Assembly (NCBI GenBank): GCA_023264915.1
Contig: JAHFUU010000050.1
Location: 1 to 9,564 of the forward strand
DNA: 9,564 nt
Direction of reading: 5' to 3'
Source: Microthrixaceae bacterium
GTDB lineage: Bacteria; Actinomycetota; Acidimicrobiia; Acidimicrobiales; Acidimicrobilacustridaceae
Under the pieces are notes generated by a model. That model was given only the letters and a program-made list of their open reading frames with translations, did not search any database and had not been told where the DNA came from. Shown here in pieces: positions 5,471 to 9,564 of the stretch. The first letter of the stretch is position 1; every line of letters starts with the position of its first letter. A program made the position numbers and the translations under genes.

Positions 5471-6064
5471 TTAGCCGGTCAACATTGCTATGCCGTCGGC
5501 CCTCAGGACGAACTCTGAATCGTGGCCGTACTGGTGATCGAGTTTCTCAAGGGCGTCAGCCCAAGAGTCAGCCTCGATCGTGACCGTCTCCTGCTCGCCG
5601 TTGATCAAGACCGTGCCGGTGAAGATCGCTAGATGAAGACTGGTCTCCACTTCCTCCTCGAGTCGCCCGTGGACCGACCTGCCTGAACCGAGCACCCTCG
5701 ATCTTGCAGCGGGGTTGCTCTCGAGAAGTCCTCGTTGGACAGCCGTGTTCAGGGCACTGGTCAATGTCGCACTGGTGCCCGCGAGAGACGGGACGGATAG
5801 TGGCGATGCCCCGTGCCCGTCGTTCTGTGCCAAGAACACGTACATGCGTTCAATGTGTGCCGCCCGGAGCCCGTCGAGACGGAGGTTCCCGAGATATGGC
5901 ACGAGATAGCGTCGAACGTGAACTTCGTGGAAGGCGTAGGTCGATACCCGGCGCGAACGCTTGCCCGCAAGCCAGTCCTCCAAGAACTCCCCTACCGTCG
6001 AGGTGGGGCCTAACCCTTCGCCCTCCACAGACCAAGGATGTGGAGGGCGGTCACCTATGTCCAT
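5471..6064 (-). CDS. Truncated tyrosine recombinase fused to small domain
   Basis: A 197-aa protein made of two unlike parts. Residues 22-120 match the N-terminal core-binding (SAM-like) domain of phage-type tyrosine recombinases: STVGEFLEDWLAG, then HVRRYLVPYLGNLRLDGLRAAHIERMY (49-75) and ATLTSALNTAVQRGLLESNPAA (99-120). The catalytic domain with its Arg-His-Arg-Tyr residues, which should follow NPAA, is absent, and so is most of the usual arm-binding N-terminus. Residues 145-197 are a relative of the 53-aa protein at 4411-4572 (F-x-GTV, SW-x-DA, YG, F-x-LR-x-D). ATG 6064 has GAGGA five bases upstream. The tail could be its own 59-aa gene from the GTG at 5650 (GAGG five bases before it). It cannot recombine DNA by itself; at most it could bind DNA. 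It is probably a remnant captured next to a separate small gene. Confidence 0.7.
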   Translation of the reverse strand: MDIGDRPPHPWSVEGEGLGPTSTVGEFLEDWLAGKRSRRVSTYAFHEVHVRRYLVPYLGNLRLDGLRAAHIERMYVFLAQNDGHGASPLSVPSLAGTSATLTSALNTAVQRGLLESNPAARSRVLGSGRSVHGRLEEEVETSLHLAIFTGTVLINGEQETVTIEADSWADALEKLDHQYGHDSEFVLRADGIAMLTG

Positions 6065-6149
6065 GCGCTTCCTCGCTCAAGGAGACTCCAGACCGAACGG
6101 CGGTGGCTCCCCGCCGGTACGAGTTCGGACCCGATGCCGCATGCGGATT

Positions 6150-6164
6150 GGTCGCGTCGCGACC
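6150..6164. promoter_or_regulatory. 15-bp palindrome upstream of recombinase fragment
   Basis: GGTCGCG and CGCGACC are exact inverse complements around a single T. It lies about 90 nt upstream of the ATG at 6064. It may be an operator for that gene or chance in GC-rich DNA. Confidence 0.25.
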
Positions 6165-6216
6165 ACGCCCGTTGGGGGGCCGTCACGCCCCGGTCAGAGG
6201 GGCTAGGGCCTGCCAT

Positions 6217-6265
6217 CCGCTCATGAGCCATGAGCGTGCACCGGACAGCGGCTGAGGTGAGTGTG
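6217..6265 (-). repeat. Interspersed repeat copy 8 (full form)
   Basis: Blocks CCGCTCATGAGCC, ATGAGCGTGCACCGG, ACAGCGGCTGAGG and TGAGTGTGC. The left part folds perfectly as CGCTCAT/ATGAGCG with a 5-nt loop. It ends 43 nt before the stop of the 59-aa gene, the widest gap of any copy that follows a gene. Confidence 0.75.
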
Positions 6266-6308
6266 CTTGCTGTCGCATCGAGCGACATCCTAGTTCGTTA
6301 CCGGAGCG

Positions 6309-6488
6309 CTACACGCCGCCGCCGCCCGCGCCGGCGCCTGGCGGGAAGCGGTTGATGCCTTCTCGGGCCTGCTGGAGCTCGTCTGCTGCGGCCTGGTCGT
6401 GCGCCGCATCCCGCCCCGCCCGCCTCTGGGCGCGGGCGACTCGCCACTGGCGCATGTACTCGGTGAGCCTGGCCTGAAAGGCGCGCAT
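6309..6488 (-). CDS. Small 59-aa basic helical protein, unknown
   Basis: A 59-aa ORF with a charged, probably helical body rich in Arg, Ala and Gln (residues 1-44, for example YMRQWRVARAQRRAGRDAA at 11-29) and a flexible GAGAGGGGV tail. There is no signal peptide, cysteine or membrane segment. ATG 6488 is directly preceded by TGAGGC, so an in-frame stop bounds it and GAGG lies too close (1 nt) for a good ribosome site; Met12 is an alternative start. It stands alone between repeat copies 8 and 9. I do not recognise it; the basic helix would suit binding to nucleic acid or to a partner protein, but that is a guess. Codon use is strongly GC-rich in the third position, which supports coding. Confidence 0.5.
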   Translation of the reverse strand: MRAFQARLTEYMRQWRVARAQRRAGRDAAHDQAAADELQQAREGINRFPPGAGAGGGGV

Positions 6489-6524
6489 GCCTCAGGTTAG
6501 CGGGAGGGCAGCCCGTCGGGAGTA

Positions 6525-6550
6525 CCGCTCATCGGCATGAGAGTTACGTT
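6525..6550 (-). repeat. Interspersed repeat copy 9 (internally deleted)
   Basis: CCGCTCATCGG runs straight into CATGAGAGTTACGTT, as if the two CGGC-ATGAG direct repeats of a full copy had recombined and removed the 23 nt between them. CTCAT/ATGAG still forms a 5-bp hairpin. It ends 12 nt before the stop of the anti-sigma-like gene and is the last copy before crp-nth. Confidence 0.6.
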
Positions 6551-6562
6551 CGGCCGTGCCCG

Positions 6563-7456
6563 TCAGCCGGCGGTGTGACGCGTTCGTGGACGGTTCGTGG
6601 CGAACAGACGGGATCGGTCTCTTGATTCCTCCTGGAACCAGCCGGGCAGGTCGGCTCGTGCGGTTGCAGGCGCGTAGTAGGTGGGGTCCTTCTTGAACAG
6701 GGGCAGGGCCTGGTCGACGGCTACAGATTGCGTGGCCCGGGTCTGGTCGGAGGGGATACCGGTGTCCTCGACCACGACGAGGACGTTGCCGGCCCGGGCG
6801 ACGCGCAACACATATACCTCCTGGTGAGGTCCACCTCGCTGTTGGGCGAAGTTCTCGTCGTAGTCGGGGACCACCGGCCCCGAGGGACGTTGAATCGCGG
6901 GCGGTCCAGCGTTGGGGTCGGCGGGACGGCACGTCTTGAGCTGATGGAAGGCGTCAAGGAACGCGCGATGAGCTTTGGCACGGTCGGCGTACTGCAACAG
7001 GTACTCGTTGACGCGGGCATGGTTTGCCCTTGAGGCGCCGCCAAGCCACGTACCCGTGTAGGTCGCCGATTCCGCCTTCAGGGCGGTGGCTCCCCAGGTG
7101 CTCATGACCCTGATGCACGGCAGCAACTGTGGCGCCGGAGCGCCGAACTGCCGGAGCACGTGCCAGCCGTTCGCGTTGTTGTGCATGAACGGGTCCGGGG
7201 CTAACACCTCACCTCCGGGGACGTCGGGACGAGGCACACCGACGGGTTCTGTCTTCGTGGGCTCGGCCCGGTTCGTCCCCACCAGAAGGACCACTGCCGC
7301 GGCCAGTGTGGCTGTCGCCGCACCGATGGCCGCGGCGACACGGCGCCGGTGTTGCATGGCACGGATACGGCCTCGGATCTCCTCGAGCCGTTCCGGCCTC
7401 TGCCCGTCGATGGTCGAGACATGGTCGCGCAAGAAGGCGAGCTTTTCTGGGTTCAC
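6563..7456 (-). CDS. Membrane-anchored anti-sigma-like protein
   Basis: A 297-aa protein likely to control the sigma factor encoded just before it. Residues 1-38 are a charged cytoplasmic segment (PEKLAFLRDHVSTIDGQRPE, then Arg-rich RIRAMQHRRR) of the size that commonly holds a sigma factor. One hydrophobic helix (about 40-60, AAAIGAATATLAAAVVLLVG) follows, and then a domain outside the membrane of about 235 residues with two cysteines (in LLPCIRVM and LKTCRPAD) that may pair. The start is the GTG at 7456: its GTGA overlaps the sigma-factor stop, and AGGAG lies six bases upstream inside the sigma gene. Longer in-frame versions run back through the sigma gene and were rejected. The coupled arrangement is usual for SigE-type ECF sigma factors and their membrane regulators. 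No zinc-binding HxxxCxxC motif is present, so it is not a ZAS-type anti-sigma factor. Confidence 0.7.
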   Translation of the reverse strand: MNPEKLAFLRDHVSTIDGQRPERLEEIRGRIRAMQHRRRVAAAIGAATATLAAAVVLLVGTNRAEPTKTEPVGVPRPDVPGGEVLAPDPFMHNNANGWHVLRQFGAPAPQLLPCIRVMSTWGATALKAESATYTGTWLGGASRANHARVNEYLLQYADRAKAHRAFLDAFHQLKTCRPADPNAGPPAIQRPSGPVVPDYDENFAQQRGGPHQEVYVLRVARAGNVLVVVEDTGIPSDQTRATQSVAVDQALPLFKKDPTYYAPATARADLPGWFQEESRDRSRLFATNRPRTRHTAG

Positions 7457-7953
7457 GACCCGCTCCTGTCGTCCTCGGTGGCCAACGCGCTGTCCAGCCT
7501 GAGCTTGGACAGGGCTCGGTGACACTGGCTCTTGACCGTGCCTACAGAGCACCCGAGCAGCTCCGCAGTTTCGACCTCGGTTCGGTCCTCCACGTATCGC
7601 AGGACGACGACGGCCCGCTGCCGTCGCGGCAGACGGCCCAAGGCAGCCCACACCTCACCGCCGGAGATCGGCCACTCTCCACTGCCCGGCATGGCCCGTT
7701 CGGAGATGACCCCGGAAGGACGCTCGTGAGACGACCTGCGCCGCCACCACGACACCGAGGTCGTCACCAGAATCCGCCGCACATACGGCTCCGGGTCGCC
7801 GTTGATCCGTTTCCAGGAGAACCACGCTTTGGCGAGGCTGGTCTGCACCAGATCCTCGGCCAACTGCATGTCTCCGACCAGCAGGTAGGCCGTTCGCAAG
7901 AGCGCAGGCGAACGGGACACGACGAAGTCCTCGAACTCCACAGTGCTCGCCAT
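7453..7953 (-). CDS. ECF sigma factor, SigE-type
   Basis: A 166-aa group-4 (ECF) sigma factor of the actinobacterial SigE-like family, which directs RNA polymerase to a small set of promoters. Region 2 spans about 9-75, including the LAEDLVQTSLAKAWFSWKRI core and the -10-contacting VRRILVTTSVSWWRRR. Region 4 spans about 99-152, with LPRRQRAVVVLRYVEDRTEVETAELLGC (quoted in part) and helix-turn-helix 126-147 ending GTVKSQCHRALSKLR. Length and layout match the family. ATG 7953 has GGAGGGGG six bases upstream. The stop overlaps the start of the membrane anti-sigma-like gene, so both are made together. A possible ECF promoter with an AAC-type -35 precedes it, suggesting autoregulation. The signal is probably envelope stress, by analogy. 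Confidence 0.9.
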   Translation of the reverse strand: MASTVEFEDFVVSRSPALLRTAYLLVGDMQLAEDLVQTSLAKAWFSWKRINGDPEPYVRRILVTTSVSWWRRRSSHERPSGVISERAMPGSGEWPISGGEVWAALGRLPRRQRAVVVLRYVEDRTEVETAELLGCSVGTVKSQCHRALSKLRLDSALATEDDRSGS

Positions 7954-8247
7954 CGCCAGCCCCCTCCGGGTGGCCCGCCCGAGTCCCTTTCAGCTTCCGT
8001 CCTACTACGCCAACCCGCCCCGAAAAGGTTGCACCAGCCGCCTGCTTCACGGGAGCCCAGCGGCCCACGGGCTCACCCGGGTGTCACCACACCCATGCCC
8101 CATGGTTCGACCTTTTCGACTCGGTGAGAACCTGGCCAACCTCTGGCCATCGCAGCGACTCCACGCGGGCGGACCACCCAAGCGCTGAACCTGCGTCACT
8201 CTGGAGGGGGCGTGGTTGGACCGCGCCGAGTTCGGCTGGAGCGAGCT
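7954..8247. other. Gene-free stretch between sigma factor and crp
   Basis: No coding region is convincing here. It contains the probable sigma-factor promoter (8006-8032 on the minus strand) and, near 8224-8235, a small GCCGA/TCGGC hairpin just downstream of the crp stop that could weakly terminate it. I found no copy of the interspersed repeat here. Confidence 0.5.
8006..8032 (-). promoter_or_regulatory. Putative ECF-type promoter of the sigma factor
   Basis: On the minus strand GCAACC (8032 to 8027), carrying the AAC typical of ECF -35 elements, is followed after 17 nt by CGTA (8009 to 8006), a plausible ECF -10. Transcription would start near 7999 and leave a leader of about 45 nt that includes the GGAGGGGG ribosome site. 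This suggests the sigma factor may transcribe its own gene. Confidence 0.4.
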
Positions 8248-8925
8248 TCAGCGGGCGCGGCGGCGGAGGCGGTCGATCTCCATGATCACGACCGAGCGGG
8301 GCTCGAGGCGGAGCCAGCCGCGGGAGGCGAAGTCGGCGAGGGCCTTGTTGACCGTCTCGCGGGAGGCGCCGACCAGCTGGGCGAGCTCCTCCTGGGTGAG
8401 GTCGTGGTGGACGTGGACGCCGTCGTCGGCGGTGCGGCCGAAGCGGTCGGCCAGGTCGAGGAGGGCCTTGGCCACGCGGCCCGGTACGTCGGAGAACACC
8501 AGGTCGGCGTTGACGTCGTTGGCCTTGCGGAGCCGGCCGGCGATCTGGGCGAGGAGGCCGCGGGCGACCTGGGGGCGGCCGTCGAGCCACTTGAGAAGGT
8601 CCTCGTGGGACAGCGAGAGGAACGACGAGTCCGTCACCGCGGTCACGGTCGCCGAGCGCGGGCCGGGGTCGAACAGGGACAGCTCACCGAACATCTGCGC
8701 GGGGCCGAGGATCGCGAGGAGGTTCTCGCGGCCGTCGCTGGAGGTGCGGCCGAGCTTCACCTTGCCGTCCATCACGATGTAGAGCCGGTCGCCCGCGTCG
8801 CCCTCGTGGAAGAGGACGTCGCCCCGGCGCAGCTTGGTCTCGCTCATCGACTGGCGCAGGGCCGTGGCTGCCTCGTCATCGAGCGCGCTGAACAGCGGTG
8901 TCTGACGCAGTACGTCGTTGTCCAC
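8248..8925 (-). CDS. crp: Crp/GlxR-type cAMP-responsive regulator
   Basis: A 225-aa Crp/Fnr-family global regulator, closely of the actinobacterial Crp/GlxR type. The cyclic-nucleotide domain covers about 5-120, with the phosphate-binding cassette at 80-96 (GELSLFDPGPRSATVTA: Glu81, Arg90, Ser91 and Thr93 in the expected places for cAMP contact). The long dimer helix is near 118-140. The DNA-binding domain has its helix-turn-helix at 176-199 (LTQEELAQLVGASRETVNKA), with Arg189 and Glu190 as likely base contacts. The GTG at 8925 was chosen because GGAGGG lies just upstream and it gives the family N-terminus MDNDVLRQTPLF; an upstream GTG at 8952 would add nine unusual residues. It is divergent from nth, a conserved neighbour in actinobacteria. 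A Crp-like box lies over its own promoter region, so autoregulation is likely. Third codon positions are almost all G or C, unlike the genes in the repeat region. Confidence 0.93.
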   Translation of the reverse strand: MDNDVLRQTPLFSALDDEAATALRQSMSETKLRRGDVLFHEGDAGDRLYIVMDGKVKLGRTSSDGRENLLAILGPAQMFGELSLFDPGPRSATVTAVTDSSFLSLSHEDLLKWLDGRPQVARGLLAQIAGRLRKANDVNADLVFSDVPGRVAKALLDLADRFGRTADDGVHVHHDLTQEELAQLVGASRETVNKALADFASRGWLRLEPRSVVIMEIDRLRRRAR

Positions 8926-8988
8926 GACCACCCTCCATGCCCGCGTGTGCACGCCGTACGTCGGTCGTCGCAGCCAGTGGGCACGCTG

Positions 8989-8994
8989 ATCCTA
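8989..8994 (-). promoter_or_regulatory. Possible -10 of crp
   Basis: TAGGAT on the minus strand fits the actinobacterial TAnnnT -10 pattern and would start transcription near 8982, giving a leader of about 55 nt. No good -35 is seen; the Crp-like box at 8998-9013 occupies that position. Confidence 0.4.
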
Positions 8995-8997
8995 TCG

Positions 8998-9013
8998 AGT
9001 GGCCCAGGTCACA
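8998..9013. promoter_or_regulatory. Candidate Crp/GlxR binding site
   Basis: AGTGGCCCAGGTCACA matches the Crp/GlxR consensus TGTGA-N6-TCACA at eight of ten defined positions and keeps both GTG and CAC cores. It lies just upstream of the crp -10 and about 73 nt before the nth start, where it could control crp and perhaps nth. Confidence 0.45.
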
Positions 9014-9065
9014 CCAGCGCACGCCCACGACTTCGACACGCGGAACCGCCCTGGGCGACCCACCG

Positions 9066-9071
9066 TAGGCT
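9066..9071 (+). promoter_or_regulatory. -10 of a probable leaderless nth mRNA
   Basis: TAGGCT matches TAnnnT and ends seven bases before the GTG at 9079. No ribosome-binding site lies in between. Together this suggests that transcription starts at or next to the start codon, which is common in actinobacteria. Confidence 0.5.
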
Positions 9072-9078
9072 GTCCGGC

Positions 9079-9564
9079 GTGCCAGCCGTCTCCGCCCCCG
9101 AGACCCGCAGCGGTCTGGTCCGGCGAGCGCGCAGGATCAACCGGGTGCTCGCGGAGACCTACCCGGACGCCCGCATCGAGCTCGACTTCGACGACCCCTT
9201 CCAGCTTCTGGTCGTGACCGTCCTGAGCGCCCAGACCACCGACCGCCGCGTCAACGCCGTGCGGCCCACCCTCTTCGCCGCCTACCCCGACGCCCGCGCC
9301 ATGGCCGCCGCCCCCCGCGAGCACCTCGAGCAGATCATCGGCCCGCTCGGCTTCTTCCGCGCCAAGACCGACTCGCTGCTCAAGCTGAGCGCCGCCCTCG
9401 TCGAGCCGTACGACGGCCAGGTCCCGCCCCGCCTCGACGACCTGGTCGCTCTGCCCGGGGTTGGCCGCAAGACCGCCAACGTCGTCCTCGGCAACGCCTT
9501 CGGCGTCCCTGGCATCACCGTCGACACCCACTTCGGCCGGCTGGCGCGCCGCTTCGGCTGGACC
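9079..9564 (+). CDS. nth: Endonuclease III, 5' part (cut by window end)
   Basis: The first 162 codons of endonuclease III, the DNA glycosylase/AP lyase of base-excision repair that removes oxidised pyrimidines. The helix-hairpin-helix and GPD signature lies at 126-151: LPGVGRKTANVVLG contains the catalytic lysine (Lys131, aligning with Lys120 of the E. coli enzyme) and VDTH contains the catalytic aspartate (Asp149, aligning with Asp138). VLSAQTTDRRVN (48-59) and LGFFRAKTDSL (90-100) are also typical. The C-terminal four-cysteine iron-sulfur loop lies beyond the window. GTG 9079 was chosen by the family N-terminus and the -10 box seven bases upstream; a start with a few more residues cannot be excluded. 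The frame stays open to the last base. It is divergent from crp, as in many actinobacteria. Confidence 0.95.
   Translation, partial: MPAVSAPETRSGLVRRARRINRVLAETYPDARIELDFDDPFQLLVVTVLSAQTTDRRVNAVRPTLFAAYPDARAMAAAPREHLEQIIGPLGFFRAKTDSLLKLSAALVEPYDGQVPPRLDDLVALPGVGRKTANVVLGNAFGVPGITVDTHFGRLARRFGWT

Noticed and set aside
4358..6265. Canonical integron attC sites
   Set aside because: The layout fits, but I could not find the conserved GTTRRRY/RYYYAAC boxes in the copies, and no IntI-type integrase is present, so I do not call them attC.
31..6550. CRISPR array
   Set aside because: The repeats are degenerate, differ in length and are 240 to over 2000 bp apart with genes between them; there are no uniform short spacers and no cas genes.
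7457..7651. Longer N-terminus for the anti-sigma-like protein
   Set aside because: This stretch is the sigma-factor gene read in another frame; the GTG at 7456 has a good ribosome site and the usual GTGA overlap.
8992..9531. 179-aa minus-strand open frame opposite nth
   Set aside because: It is Gly/Val-rich and antisense to the catalytic region of endonuclease III, whose motifs are unmistakable.
1..9564. tRNA or rRNA genes, insertion-sequence ends
   Set aside because: I saw no cloverleaf-like segment, rRNA signature or transposase; the only recombinase trace is the fragment at 5471-6064.

Overview
The window is high-GC actinobacterial DNA. The right end carries a Crp/GlxR-type regulator divergent from endonuclease III (nth), a typical actinobacterial neighbourhood. 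The Crp protein closely resembles the Propionibacteriales/Nocardioides-like form. That organism call is inference from protein character and gene order, not from a search.

Layout. Positions 31-361 hold a small peptidase-inhibitor-like gene (minus strand) between two copies of a degenerate repeat. A plus-strand lipoprotein gene follows (419-1102), then about 310 bp without a gene. Next is a tightly coupled plus-strand operon (1465-3625): a YtrA-type GntR repressor, an ABC ATPase and a six-helix ABC-2-type permease. The genes overlap by ATGA and a palindromic operator covers the promoter. From 3697 to 7953 every gene is on the minus strand: a GNAT-like acetyltransferase, a 53-aa unknown protein, a six-helix GAP/Sap-like membrane protein, a truncated tyrosine-recombinase N-terminal domain fused to a relative of the 53-aa protein, a 59-aa unknown, and an ECF sigma factor (SigE type) translationally coupled to a membrane-anchored anti-sigma-like protein. 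From 8248 to the right edge lie crp (minus) and the start of nth (plus, cut by the window).

The main observation is a family of about nine imperfect, hairpin-forming repeats of 25-50 bp. Their left end reads roughly CCGCTCATCGG and their right end roughly CGGACAGCGGCATGAG. All nine lie in the same orientation between positions 31 and 6550. Seven of them sit 0 to about 45 nt downstream of the stop codon of a minus-strand gene, so the region reads as a series of 'one gene (or operon) plus one repeat' units. This resembles the gene-cassette/attC layout of integrons, but the canonical GTTRRRY core was not seen and no complete integrase is present. The repeats stop before the conserved crp-nth pair. 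They could be cassette recombination sites of an undescribed type, a mobile palindromic repeat that prefers gene ends, or a related set of terminators.

Two of these units carry versions of the same roughly 50-residue domain (the 53-aa protein and the tail of the recombinase fragment). It matches no family I recognise. The ABC operon probably responds to and exports, or protects against, an envelope-active compound, and the sigma/anti-sigma pair is likely an envelope signal system. Both roles are inferred from family membership.
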